Part shown: piece after piece, positions 23,257-35,039 of the stretch
Numbering within the stretch: the stretch's first letter is position 1
How the letters are laid out: each line of letters opens with the position of its first letter
NCBI GenBank assembly: GCA_014529385.2
Contig: CM043962.1
Location: 48,184,598-48,248,597 of the forward strand
Reading direction: 5' to 3'
DNA: 64,000 nucleotides
Source of the DNA: Adiantum capillus-veneris
Lineage: Eukaryota; Streptophyta; Polypodiopsida; Polypodiales; Pteridaceae
The notes under the pieces: generated by a model
What the model saw: the letters and a program-made list of their open reading frames with translations, nothing else
Told to the model about the DNA's origin: nothing
The model's database searches: none
Translations under genes and position numbers: made by a program

Positions 23257-23497
23257 AAGTATCCTGATGAATTTTCATGGCCTTACAAGGATCTCAAAGG
23301 AATTGACCCAAAAATATCCAAGCATACCATTTCAATGGGAGACGAGGTTGCACCAACTAGGCAAAGACCTTACACGTATAATGAGACCTTTTCCATAAAG
23401 ATTAAGGGAAGAGATAGAAAAGCTGAAGGAGGCTAAATTTATCTATAGAATTGAGCATATGGATTGAGTTTCACCTATTCTAAAAAATCAGTGATCT
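23257..23497 (+). pseudogene. Gypsy reverse transcriptase N-terminal remnant
   Basis: Plus strand: DEFSWPYKDLKGIDPKI, then a THTISMGDEVAPTRQRPYTY segment and a decayed KLKEAKFIY-type stretch. This is the conserved run-up to reverse transcriptase in plant gypsy elements. It stops where the LINE begins, so the LINE probably inserted here. Confidence 0.75.
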
Positions 23498-23514
23498 CCC
23501 TCTGTGAGTGTCTC

Positions 23515-26334
23515 CTACTGTTCTGATCTCCTCAAGAGGCTCTCCCTATGTCTGTGCAACTCAAATAAAAATATCCCAAGGCATTTCTGATCTAGATATC
23601 TCATAACTTTGGCCAATGGTCCAAAACCCTCTCTGAATAGGAAGTGGAAATGGCCTCGTATCTCATAGTAGGGTGGGCAATGACAAATGTGATGTAACTC
23701 TGTCTTTGTCTCTATATGGCATAACTGACAAATCCCGACCTCTGTGTCCAACAACACATTGTAATCCATGGGGAAGCTGAGTGTCCATGTAGGCGGCTCT
23801 AATCACAAAACCATTCTCTGTAAGCTCAAGGAGATGCTCTCTGTAGAAAGCCATCTTCGTTCCAAGCACATGAATAAGCTATATCCATGTCCTCCTAGTG
23901 TCTAGCTGAATCAAGTCTTGTGTGATGAGCTAAGTGATCTCGGTTCGTGTGAGAGACAAGGAGGGTGCGTCCATCAAATAATGGAAAGGGGGTAGTCTAT
24001 CCATGTCAAAACCGTGCAGCTTGAACCAAGCTGTTATCTGTGCATACCAACAAGAGGTGTCTACCTGTGAGGCAAGTTGTCGAGAAGACTCCAAAGCTAG
24101 ATGGGCATATCTATTTCTGGGAGATCCCAAATATTGTGCATGAAAAAAATGGACCTGGTGAGTGCCTCAATGACCAGTGGTGGTGTAGCTAGCTTTTCAT
24201 ATGATACAGAGGGCTTGGACCTAATCATCCAAGAAATCATAGAGACCAAAGGCCTCTCCAAGCACTTCCATCCATCAGTACTTCCAGCCTCGACTATGCC
24301 CCATAAAGCATAGCTGATGTGATCAAAGTATCAAAAAACCATAGTTTCATTCGAGGTTCCTGAAACTAAACCTACAAACACATCCTCTCCATCTTCCCTA
24401 AAGCCGCATACGCTCTCATTAGCCTAGTCTCTGCTGCTCTCCTCAAAGAAAACACTGGGCCACTAAAGACAACACCAAGGTAAGTGTATGCATCTGTATA
24501 CTCCATCATCTTCTGACCATATGCAAAGGTAGGTGCATATCGCCTGACCCACTGTGGTGTGGTGTTGAACACCATAACCTTCATCTTGCCAAGGCTCATT
24601 GATAAGCCGCTATCACTAGCAAATGTGTGCAATGTATCCAAATGTTGCGGCATTCCGTGTGGTGAATCTGAGATCAACACAATATCATCTCCATATAGTA
24701 GCAATGAGATCCAGGTCCTTGCTAACTGTGCAGCTCTGTTGCCTCTCCTCTCAATGTAATCTAAAACCTCATCCACATAAATACCAATAAAGTAGGGGAG
24801 AGTTGACAACCCTGTTTCACCCCAATAGTGGAGTGAAAAAGCTCAGACACACCCTCCAGAGTGCGACCTGACCCACAACTGTTCTATACAGGGCCATGAT
24901 CCCCCAAATCAGCTCTGTGGATACACCCATCTCGTGTAAACTGCATATCAATCAAGCTCTAGGAATTGTGTCAAATGCTTTGCAGAAATCCACAAAAGTA
25001 CAGTAAATCCTCCTACCATGTGATCTACCCTCCTCAATAATATATATGAGTGTCAATATGTGATCAACAATGGAAAAACCTCTCCTAAAACCTGCCTGTC
25101 TTGATGCTTGTATGCCTGCTCTCTCTGCCCATCTACTCAATTGCTACTCAAGAATAGATGCATATAACCTAGCCAGTGTGTGCCCAATCATAATGATGTG
25201 ATAGTTCCCAGGAATCATTGGATCTCTTGCCTTGAAAATAGGCACAACATTCGAAATACTCCAAGTATCAGGAAAACCCTCACACATGGCTCAATTGAAC
25301 ATTAACGCTAGAAGTTTTGCAAGCATATTTCGGGCATGTAAAAAGTGCTCCTCTACCAATCCATCATGATCATATTCTCTCCTAGTCCTCATCCTGTCAA
25401 TAGCTTTCTTCACCATCTCAACAGTAAAGTAAATGCACGTCTCTGGACATGGAATCTGGTAGAGGCAACTGTCCTAGAACTATGTAAAGAGATGTTGCAT
25501 ACTCACCCCAGTCTCACTGGATATGATAGGCGATGGAGGGGAGTGTTCATGATAGAGTCTCCATGCCTCACCCGAGTCTTGGCTCAAAAATAGTTTATAC
25601 AACTACTTCTCTAGCTGAGCAAGATAAGCCCTTTTCTTTCGTTGCACAAGCCATTGAAAGGAAATCTGTGATTGTCTAAGAGTAATGACTCGCAAAGACA
25701 CCTCTCTTTGAAGTGTGGCTCTTGTTTCTCTACACTCCTCATCATACCAACTGTGCTCAAGCTGGCTGTGTGGGTATGCCTCTGCCTACTGCATCATGTA
25801 ATGTATCTATCAGTATTGGGTAAGCTCCTCTAATGGAAGTCCTGGATCCTCAATAGCTAAGCGTCTATATATGCCATCTATGTAGAGAGAATCAGCCTCT
25901 AACGTGAAACTGTATCCGATATGTGTGGATGTTTGTGTCAATCGAGATGTGCTGAACTGAAAAGAGACAATAAACGTGGGAAGGGCATGATCTATTGCTA
26001 CAACAATAGGCCTGGTCTTGATTATAAAATCTAGAATAAAGGGTATAAAATTGGGTCAAGCCAAAACACAATCCACTGTGCTAGCCCCATGTCTGTGAGG
26101 AAAACAAGTAAATCCACTCGATGCTGGAAATATTTGTAGATCATTCAAAATGAACAGTCTGTGTGCAGTCCCCATATCTATAAAATATCCCCTATAACCC
26201 GTTTTCTCCTCATCCTGTAAACATCTGGCCAAACTGGTATCACTGACATCCAATTCTCTCAACATCTCCTCTGAGGTATCCTAGAAGACTATCTGAGAGT
26301 GGCCCCTCCTGGCATTGAAGTCCCCTAGAAGGAT
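23515..26334 (-). pseudogene. LINE ORF2, C-terminal part (endonuclease end, reverse transcriptase, zinc finger)
   Basis: Minus-strand non-LTR retrotransposon ORF2. From high to low coordinates: the end of the apurinic-type endonuclease (26265-26056, with GASTVDCVLA near the catalytic Asp region), then RT. RT motifs include QAGFRRGFSIVDHILTL, FVDFCKAFDTIPR and the catalytic LLYGDDIVLI at about 24690. After RT come the thumb-like YTYLGVVF segment and a C-terminal zinc finger (CQLCHIETKTELHHICH) at about 23710. Stops and frameshifts separate these blocks (25140, 24372, 23869). The N-terminal endonuclease lies beyond the nested LTR element. Confidence 0.85.
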
Positions 26335-26339
26335 AACAT
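26335..26339. repeat. Target site duplication AACAT
   Basis: Left copy; the right copy is at 29157-29161. They flank the nested LTR element exactly. Confidence 0.9.
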
Positions 26340-26500
26340 TGTAAAGACTAGGGGAGACTAGAGCCTGGAATCCACCTCCCAACCTCCCACTATATAGACT
26401 AAGCTCCTAGCACTTTGCCCTAGCTGGATTCCCTTTCCACATTGCCTAGTCCGGCCCTTGGCCCAGTCCAAGACTCTTTGGCCTTGCCGTTGTCCTGACA
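26340..26500 (-). repeat. 3' LTR of compact element
   Basis: 161 bp, TGTAAAGACTAGGGG...CCTGACA in plus orientation; same length as its partner. Confidence 0.93.
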
Positions 26501-26514
26501 TTACTCCCCCCTTA
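26501..26514 (-). promoter_or_regulatory. Polypurine tract of compact element
   Basis: Minus strand reads TAAGGGGGGAGTAA directly before the 3' LTR. Confidence 0.8.
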
Positions 26515-27056
26515 AGGAAGATTTTTCGTCCTCAAAAACAAAAGGAGAAACAAGCTGTATAAGCTCAGCTGTACATATCAGTGGTGAAGAAGGTACATCC
26601 TTCTCTCCTAACAACAACACATGTGCGCCATGGGATTCAAACATCAAGCTGTTGTGCTCATAGCTATGCTTTAATGATGGTCCTAGGCTATGCAGCCATT
26701 CTCTACCAAGGACCACGTCTGCCCTCTCCATGTTCATAACCTGAAAATCCAAGGATATGGAGTAGCCGTACTTCCAACGGTACAGCTCGGACTTGAGTAT
26801 CCCAGACTTCGGCATCATATCCATTCATCATTGCTACCTTGTAGCGGTGGGTACTCGGAGTTTGAGGCAATTTGAGTTTTTTTACCAATCCATAATTGAT
26901 AAAATTTTGAGTAGCACCGTCATCTACCAAGATGCACACCTTTTGCCCTTGCAGAGATCTGTGCATACGTACTAACTCATGTGGTCCAAAGGTTTGTTGC
27001 CACATGGAAGCTGTGAGACAACATTCATGCACCACCTTGGTGTGTGTTACTTCCAC
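26501..27056 (-). CDS. Retropepsin-like protease domain of compact element
   Basis: Minus strand, in two overlapping segments with one frameshift near 26.75 kb. The active site reads VCILVDDGATQNFINYGLVK, the Asp-Asp-Gly-Ala form common in plant gag-type elements. The closing motif is ADVVLGREWLHSLG. The frame ends in SSLRGE and a TAA whose bases lie directly against the 3' LTR (26501-26503), so the coding end and polypurine tract coincide. It probably processes gag. Confidence 0.78.
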
Positions 27057-27172
27057 TGTAGAGAATCATGAAGAAGACTCAAAAGGCAGCAACTGCACCA
27101 TGTGTATTGCTTTCTCCTTGCCATGAGCAACAGATTTCCCCTTGGAAAAATCCTTTTTGCTATGACCGCTTC

Positions 27173-28164
27173 CTAAGCATTGAAAACATAATTTCTCTTT
27201 CCTACCTTATCAAAGTCCTCAAGAGAGAGAGGACCTCCAGACCCCTTGGGGTTTTTAATTGATTCATAATTGGCTACTATAAATTTCCTTTTATTGTTCC
27301 CGTATTGTGTGCGTGTATTACCATGTGTATTAGTAGGCACGTGATTATGATGTGTTTTCTTTTCATCTGGATCATCATGAATATGTGCTTTCACTATGGC
27401 TTCCTCAAGTGTTTTAGGGTCTTGAGTCTTGACGTTCTTCTTAAGCTCTGGCGACAAACCGCGGATAAACCCACGTACTTGCTGAAAGGTGTCTAGTCCT
27501 TCCAGCTTGAGGATAACATCCCGATAGTGAGATATATATATTCAAGTAATGATGGGTATTGGCGCATGGAACACGTGTCCCCAGCCGTCCAATTCCGATC
27601 TGCCTCATTTGTAGGCAAGAATTGTTTGCGAAACATAGTCTTAAAGGTTTCCTAACTTTGTGGTATGATATTCTTCTCCTTGAGAGACATCCACCACTTG
27701 TAGGCCTTGCCTTCCAGAGTTAAGCTGGTTTGCAGTGCTTTGACTGTATCTGGAGTACGCCGTAAGGTGTGAGTTCCATTCCACTTGCTGAAAAAGATAT
27801 TCACTGCATCCTTATTGCGATCTCTATCTTCTCCCTTAAAAGTCGGTGGTTTGGTGTTTTTCAACAACTCATCCACCTCCTTTGCAGTGAGAGCGTGCAA
27901 AGAATTTGGAGATGGACCCTCTCCATGATCAGAAGGGCCTTGCTCCTGAGTAGCAGTTTGCTCATGCATGTGTGTGGCAATAGGGCCCTTGGCCTGCTGC
28001 TGCGTAAGTTGTATAACTAATGTAGATAATTTAGTGACGTTTTGATTGAAAGATGCAAAATTTCCTTCCATGACTAATATGCGTGTCTGAAGTGCACGAA
28101 ATTCTTGAATATCAAGCAATTCATATGTGTCGTCACCCGCCATAGCGTCGCGGGCACTCTCCAT
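27173..28164 (-). pseudogene. Gag of compact element
   Basis: Minus strand. 28164-27652 (170 codons) has an N-terminal coiled-coil-like part, a Gln/Pro-rich linker and a capsid-like segment: KPPTFKGEDRDRNKDAVNIF, then LTLEGKAYKWWMSL, a hallmark of plant gypsy gag. 27457-27173 continues with PELKKNVKTQDPKTLEEAI and a basic His-rich tail that leads towards the protease. Between them (27650-27460) the frame is interrupted. A full CCHC knuckle is not evident, although a Cys-Phe-Gln-Cys stretch in another frame near 27170 may be its remains. Confidence 0.78.
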
Positions 28165-28982
28165 GAGAGCATCCGGCTACGAGCCATCACGGGCAGGATC
28201 ATGTGTATGATGCTCGAAATCAAAAGTCATATTGATATCTGAATCCATGGCAACACTGTGCAGTGGAAGAAATAGAAGGAAAAATACCTAGAGTCAAAAA
28301 ATAATCTCGTCGTCGTATGATGTACCGCAATAGGTAATTAGCCGTGCTAATTACATATGTGCTCCAAGGTTGAAGCGGCCAGTAATTTGGTTGGTAGTCC
28401 AAGCTTGTTAATTTGCCCATGTACTGAGTGGTTTTGGAGGAATTGGCTTAAGGTGTCAAGGTACGTATTGATTCCTGACACCAAGGGTAGCAACAAATGG
28501 ATTCCCTTTCGGAGTGCCTTCGTCCTGGTTGCACCTTCAAGTGAGTTCGACGGCATGCTTGTGGGGTATTCTTTGCATGTCCTATGGGTATTCTCCCTTA
28601 GACAAAAAAAAACGTCCACCTTTGGACCTTAGGGCAAAGTCCTCATGTGAAAAGAGATCGCCTACTTATGGCGATGGCGTTGCAGGCCGCTCCAGGCTCG
28701 TGGAGGATGATCGTAGCACCCCGTGTGGTGCTCCACCGGGGTCGCTCAAGAAATGTGTTGTGCTCACTGCTATAGCGCGCTCTGAATGAGATCAATAGTG
28801 CCCGCAAAGGCGGAGGGTCGAGCTCTACTCCCTCCCTCGGCCAAGCCCGGCTGCACACGCCCGTGTGGTGCGTTTTTTCCTGTCACCTAGCAGGCGGCCA
28901 TGACTGCCTCCAACTCCCTTTGCATTGTATGCTTAACAAAAGCAGTGGTCCACGACCCACCCCTCTTGCCTAGAATAACCTT

Positions 28983-28994
28983 GCTTTGATACGA
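28983..28994 (-). promoter_or_regulatory. Primer-binding site, compact element
   Basis: Minus strand TCGTATCAAAGC adjoining the 5' LTR, two mismatches from the initiator-Met complement TGGTATCAGAGC. Confidence 0.75.
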
Positions 28995-28995
28995 G

Positions 28996-29156
28996 TGTAA
29001 AGACTAGGGGAGACTAGAGCCTGGAATCCACCTCCCAACCTCCCACTATATAGGCTAAGATCCTAGCCCTTTGCCCTAGCTAGATTCCCTTTCCACATTG
29101 CCTAGTCCGGCCCTTGGCCCAGTCCAAGACTCTCTGGCCTTGCCCTTGTTCTGACA
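28996..29156 (-). repeat. 5' LTR of compact element
   Basis: 161 bp, partner of 26340-26500. Confidence 0.93.
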
Positions 29157-29161
29157 AACAT

Positions 29162-29600
29162 CCCTATCTCTAGAGAACTCCCATATATCCTCATCCAAAA
29201 TCATATAAGGTGACTATCCCTTGGGGGATGCATAGTGAGATGTGCTTGGTGGAAAATAGCATATTGCAATGTAAAGTGGCCTCCTAGACTCCGCTCTCAC
29301 CTTGACCCACATATACCTGACATGCTCATCTCTACAGACAATATGAATGAGGGACTGCAAATCCTCCCTGAATAAGACTGCCGCACCTCCTGACCCACGT
29401 CGTCTACACTCTGATCTCACCTCTCATCTACACGTACTCTCCCAATGATACCCCGACACTCTAGGTAATGTGCCACCGGGAGTCTGGTGTGTCTCTAAGT
29501 AGAAAATAATGTCTCTTCCTCTGAAGCTATCCTCAAAGGTGCCCACATCTAGATTCAATGACCCATTACAATTTCATGCTGCTAGTTTTAGGCTTGTCCC
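29162..29600 (-). pseudogene. LINE ORF2, N-terminal endonuclease part
   Basis: Minus strand: RGSGGAAVLFREDLQSL, then an HVRYMWVKV segment and PLYIAICYFPPSTSHYASPKG. These are the central strands of the apurinic-type endonuclease that nicks DNA for LINE insertion. It continues, after removal of the compact element and one AACAT, at 26334. The first residues (catalytic Asn and Glu region) are not clearly readable. Confidence 0.75.
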
Positions 29601-29619
29601 ATAGGTCTCGCACCATCAT

Positions 29620-30700
29620 GCGATGATTTTTTTCCAGAATCACTACTCTCCCTCCTCTGTAAAAATTAATTTTCCTTTCTCCCTAGCTGCCTTGATCTCC
29701 GACATCTTCTCTTGCATGTGCACTATCTATACTAGGGTGAGATCATCCAATCCTTATGAAAATCCCGGTCTTCTTAAGTGCTGGTCCTTTCTTCAAAAAC
29801 TCCTTCCTAGCCTCCAAAGTAGGAAAGTGCATAATGAGCGCTCTTTCTTTGGAGCTACTTATCCCATCCTTCCCTTTCTTCCCCACTATCCAAGCCCCTG
29901 TGTGACTAGGCTTGGGGATGTTCATTCATTTCAGAAGTTCCTTAACTTCTTCTTCCACAGTGTTAGTGTCTTTGAGACCAATGACACATACATGAAGAGA
30001 TCTCGTCCTCCGCTTTTGCTCCTCCTCCAAGGTCAAGTTAATGATGGTAGATGGGGGTGTGGTAGTAGATATTCCTCCTTTTCCTTTATTTGGAGTCTCA
30101 ATCCACTTCTCCACTTTGCTCACCTTCTTCTGCGTTTGGAAGAGCCTATCTGCCCATGAGGAAGCTTCCCGTGTTTTTTGTTGCTCCTCCTCCTTAAGAG
30201 TTTTTACCTGTTCTTTGATATTGTTCAATTCCTCGATCACTTTGGGCTGATGATCTTTAGCTTTTTTTGATTCACTTTTGCACTTTGCAAACTCTCACTC
30301 GAGTTCTTCAATCAAGGCATCCTTTATATTCATACGCTTCTCCATCTCTGATTTCCAAACCATAAAGGTGGTGATTGAGGCATCCAATTTCTTTCTCCAA
30401 AGGAGTTGTGCTACCTCTATTTTTGCCCTCATCCTTTTTTGCATTTTTGCTGTCATTGTTATACCACTAGACTTTGCATTCCTCCTTGGCTTTGACAAAT
30501 TCTTTTTCCATGTTTGATATCATGAGATTGAGTTCAACCCAAATCATCATCTGAACCTTTTCATACATGGTTTCATCCTTAATCTTGTTAAGCTTGCCTG
30601 CTCTCACAGAGTTCGGTGACAACGCACTATCTTGCATCTTCCATCTGAAGGTGACTGTCGCCTTGGGTGGTGTTCGATAGCCATCACCTGCTTCATTCAT
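29620..30700 (-). pseudogene. LINE ORF1 (coiled coil plus RRM-like region)
   Basis: Minus-strand segments 30700-30467, 30498-30295, 30240-29926 and 29925-29743. Long Glu/Lys heptad-like sequence (EELNNIKEQVKTLKEEEQQK) suggests a coiled coil. It is followed by LHVCVIGLKDTNTVEEEVKE and an ALIMHFPTLEARKEFLKKG segment, a pattern like the RNA-recognition-motif part of LINE ORF1 proteins. The C-terminus continues past a stop with MQEKMSEIKAAREKGKLIF. ORF1 proteins coat the element RNA. Assignment rests on position upstream of the endonuclease plus these patterns. Confidence 0.65.
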
Positions 30701-31105
30701 AAGTGGGTTATCTCAGCACACTCCACTAGGTATAATAGAGAGTTTTGTCCCCACGATGCGCGTCAGTAGGTGTACAAACTTTGGATTGCCTTGAGCGCGC
30801 TTAGGTGTACAAACTTTGGATTGCCTTGAGCGCGCTGTAGAGCATAGTAGAGGGAGAGAGGAAAAATGGGAAGGTGCATGTCTTCCACTCTTTTGTCTCA
30901 CGGCGTGGAAAATGCGTCTACTCTGCTTATGTTGTCGTGCGCAGGTTGTAGAGAAAACTAGAGAGAGAGAGGTCTCTATCCCTCCCCTCTCGGGATAGAG
31001 ACCTCTCTCTTCTGCTGTCTTCCCTCCTACCTTAGTCCTCCTCTCTCCCACTTGCTTCCCTGCTGCTCCTCCCTCCTCACGCCCTTTGGCTTCCCCTTGT
31101 GCCCT

Positions 31106-31162
<57 letters not shown>

Positions 31163-31258
31163 CAACACTATTGACCTGGAGAAACTCTAAAACCCGAATT
31201 AGGGGTTTGCTAAGCTTTCCATACTGGCCTTCATACCTGCATGCTACCTTGTGTGTGC

Positions 31259-31308
<50 letters not shown>

Positions 31309-31395
31309 CGAGAAGGAGAAGAGAGATCTGTCCGCAAGTTAGGGTGGTTTTGCCATGGGGTGCTGCCTTGCGAGATGTCATGTTGTCGGGGGGGG

Positions 31396-31426
<31 letters not shown>

Positions 31427-31916
31427 GGGCCGAGCTCCCTTCTCCTTCGTCTTCTTTACCTACAAATTCCCTTCCTTTTCTCCTCCTCACCCACTCCAAT
31501 TCTCTCTTCCCCTTTACTGCTTAGAGTGAGCTTCCTCTCGTGAGAGGGAGAGATCGAGAGAGCCTACTTGCCTTAGTTAGTCAAGAGAGGGAGAGAGAAT
31601 GAGCTTGATTTCTTGCAAACAAGCTCCCCCCCACCCCCTAATTTCTTTCACACCTGCCTCATCTCATGCCCTTCGCCACACCTTCGTAACCCTCTTATCT
31701 CTCCTTTTTGCTCTTGCCCATCAATCACGGTGCCGTGACTAATGTGGCATATGAACTTGTTTGATGATGAGGCAGCCTAGCTTGTGACCTGCATGGAATC
31801 CATCAAGAGTAGTAGGACCTGGAAGTTGCGACCCTGCATGTTGAGCATCTTTTGCTCCTTAGTCACCATCTACCGAGGCTCGTAGCCACCGTTGCAAATC
31901 AATCTCTACACTCATT
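30701..31916. other. GA/GT microsatellite cluster, no gene
   Basis: Contains (GT)n-(GA)n arrays at about 31108-31160 and 31257-31302, and a G7-(AG)n array at 31389-31422. There is also a tandem duplication of a 34-bp unit (TAGGTGTACAAACTTTGGAT...GCGCGCT) at about 30768-30836. Open frames across it encode only Arg-Glu or Ser-Leu dipeptides and are not genes. Confidence 0.8.
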
Positions 31917-32680
31917 TTGCAACGTTCGATGCCTGCATCTCTATTCCCCTTCCACACTTTATTTTCCCCAAACATTAATGCCCCCACTTCACACTTAGAA
32001 TACCTTGCTTGGGCGTCCACCCATTGGCTTCAAGGTGCTGGCATCGGTGATAGCATTTGGAGAGAGGCCCTCACTTTGGACCTGCTTAAAACTATCCGCA
32101 ACTTCCTTGTCACATCCATGTTGTGCATTTCTTGCAATCAATGCACTGCAAGAGACGACCTCTTGAACTAAAATCTCATCAAGAACTTTATGTTCTTTCG
32201 TAAAGGCACCACATTTGACATACATATCGACCAAAGCATTGACAAGCACAACATGTTTCTCCAACACCCCATTGCAACCTACACTCCCAACCGTTGATTC
32301 TCTCCCCAAAACGAGCATCTTTACTAAGGCCTCTTGTCTTCAAGTTACAAGCATAGTTAAAAAACAAAATTTGTTATACATATCAATCAAGGAATTCCTA
32401 TGCACCATATTTGGCATAAATATCGACCAAACCAGTGTGTGGAGCTCAACTTTATACCTACCAAAGCCTTGCCAAGCACAATATTTGGCATACATATCAA
32501 TCAAGGTATTGCCAGGCATAATATTTGGCTTGCATATTAATTGAAGCATTACCAATCATTGTCGAGTACCACATCTTCATCAATGCCATGAAGCTAGTCA
32601 ACGATTAGCATACATATTGACCAAAGCTTAGCCATCTGCAACATTTGCATGCATACCAACCAAATCATTGATAACCAAGA
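31917..32680 (-). pseudogene. Pentatricopeptide-repeat (PPR) pseudogene
   Basis: Minus strand with several copies of the PPR hallmark: NALVDMYVKCGAFTKEHKVL, SALIARNAQHG, NTLIDMYAKYCAW and NSLIDMYNKFC, plus further Met-Tyr-Ala units to about 32680. PLS-class PPR proteins bind organellar RNA for editing and processing. The copies are out of frame with each other and the spacing varies, so this is a degraded fragment. No N-terminal targeting peptide or C-terminal E/DYW domain is visible. Confidence 0.78.
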
Positions 32681-32912
32681 CATTTTTTTCCTAATAGCCT
32701 ACACCCAAGTCAATAACAGATGCCATTTAATTTGCTCAATTGGTGATAATATCAAAAGCATTGTATCCTGCCTGAGTTTTTTGTTGTGGACATGGAGCGT
32801 CACAACAATGTAGCTTGTTTAACCCTTTCATCCTATCCATGCTAAGATATGACCAAAGCCTTGACATTTTCATCTTTGTGTTGTTTCAATTTTCTCTTTT
32901 ATGTTCATTCTT

Positions 32913-32984
<72 letters not shown>

Positions 32985-34980
32985 GCTTCTTTTATTGCAC
33001 TCCCTACCAAACTCTAGGCTTCATGGCATCTATGGCATAACTCCTTTATACAAATTTTTGAGTTACCTCACAAATTCTCACAACAAGAGGCCCGGTGCTT
33101 TCTACGCAAGACCGCAAACTTCTTGACAACAAAATACTTGACTACCTTGTCGACACGTGAACACTCGAAGCAAATCCTTGGGGTTGAGCTTGCTTTGATG
33201 GATAAACATGTTATGGTTTACATCAAGTCCAAAGTAGTGAAGGAAGATAAAGTAAATTTATTTGCAAGCCATGCATGGTTTGTTCTATGTTATGCAATTT
33301 GTGAAGTCTCTACATGTATAAGCGGGACTATTTGCGATGTGAACTTCATAAGACTTGCCTCAAACCTATGCGGCTAAGGTTTTCACCACAAATTTCTCAT
33401 GTAAATTAGGCTTAACAATAGTGTGACCCACTATCTTAGCCTCTGTTACAATTATCGGGTCCACACTCTTTGATGTGGCAACTGATAAACCTGGTTGATA
33501 ATGCACTTGTACTGAATTTGTTGTCACATACTTTTTGATTGTGTATCCTATAGCCTCCAAATTCATCAATTCACTAGCCGTCAAGTTTGTCCCTTTCTGG
33601 ACAGGCCATATGGACGACACTCATGCAAAACATTGTGTGATTATGTTGCAAATGTGCAACATGTGATCGACACTATCATTGAAAAACCACATAAATTGAG
33701 CCTTAGAACCTCTTCCATAGACACTGTCTACTCCATTTCCCAAGTTCTAATCCCCAAAATGAGAAAGCTATTATACCTTCACCTATGCTCTTTCTGCACT
33801 TTCTCCCTTGTGCACCCAACCATCCTTGGCATTGCACCCTGCTTCATTTCAAGATCCAACAAAATGCCCACATTGTCTTTTGTACTTTAGACATTTGTGG
33901 CACCACTCCTGTTCATTTTCATTGCATTGATGAATATCCATTTCACCTTTCGCTTGCACACCTCTTTGATTCCTTGAAACATTTTGTGTAAGATACTATG
34001 GACAATGTAAATAATTTTCTTTCTCATATCTTATCGGGCCTGTTTGTTTTCTCTTCCTAGACTATGAAGTTATCTCCTTAATAGTTGGATGTTTATATAG
34101 AGAGTCCCCCTAAGATTTTTGGCTACCTCTCTTGCAATGATGTTGGCATGGAGGCCCTACCTTGCTCTGCTCAATGAACCAACTTTTTTGCAGAGGGTCC
34201 AACACCATGATATCTGCCCTCCACAAATGCTAGCATCGTCACACTTTGAAGCCAAAAATTGGCTAGGTCAGACACACATGCATCATACAAACTAAGCATC
34301 TCTTTGTTGCCCTCACTTGCCAACAAAATTGCATGCTTGGTTTCCACCAAGTTGGTTGTGGTAATGATGGCAAATCATCCACTTCCTGCAAAAAAGTTTC
34401 TCATCAATGACAATATAATGTGTTGCTTTTAATCCATAGAAATAGAATTATCTGTTACTATTTACCCCCACAAAGTGTTTTATCCAACGAGTGTATCGCA
34501 CATGCCACCAACTCAACCAACAGTCCATCCATGATAGATTTGAGTCTGCCATTTTGCAAGAGGACCACCAAGCTTGTATGTTTCTATACAAAGATGTGGC
34601 TACATTCTCACTTTGTGAATAATGCCAAAGTTCACAAAGAATCTTGTGCTCATCTTGGTAATTCTTGAGCACATACTGGCTGGTGTGGATTTGTAGGCTT
34701 TTCTCCCAGTGAAATAGACAAGGTCGTCTATTCCTTCCATTTTGTTGTCTAACCCACCTATAAACATTGTGTATACTGCTCTCTAGTTTTCTCTTGCGTC
34801 ATTGGTCATGCATCCTCTGAAATTAGCTGGTAGATGTCCATAATCCACGAGCACTGCATTCATTATTTCCCAAAACATGATCTGCACTAGGGTATCTTCT
34901 ATCAGGGAATATGACATAGCTAAGTAGATATTTGAGTAGTTTACTTAATGGAGAGGTAATTTTTCACACAAGAGACATTA
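32681..34980. other. No gene recognised
   Basis: AT-rich sequence with short unrelated open frames. A (TG)n-(AG)n microsatellite lies at about 32914-32981. None of the frames has a recognisable domain. Possibly a decayed transposon interior. Confidence 0.5.
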
Positions 34981-34994
34981 TAGAGTAGAGTAGA

Positions 34995-35039
<45 letters not shown>

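Larger units (their letters stand above)
26340..29156 (-). mobile_element. Compact gag-protease LTR retrotransposon (TR-GAG-like) nested in LINE
   Basis: A 2817-bp minus-strand element with short 161-bp LTRs (26340-26500 and 28996-29156), target duplication AACAT, a primer site resembling the initiator-Met complement and a polypurine tract at the 3' LTR. It encodes gag and a retropepsin only. Short LTRs with a gag-type interior and no polymerase match the non-autonomous TR-GAG class described in plants. The two LTRs differ at about seven positions by eye. Confidence 0.92.

Noticed and set aside
31077-31543. Open frames of up to 141 codons on both strands
   Set aside because: Arg-Glu or Ser-Leu dipeptide runs from GA arrays; no conserved domain.
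33123-34672. Possible hAT- or FAR1-like transposase in AT-rich frames
   Set aside because: A few Trp/Cys/His residues in short frames do not form any motif I can name.
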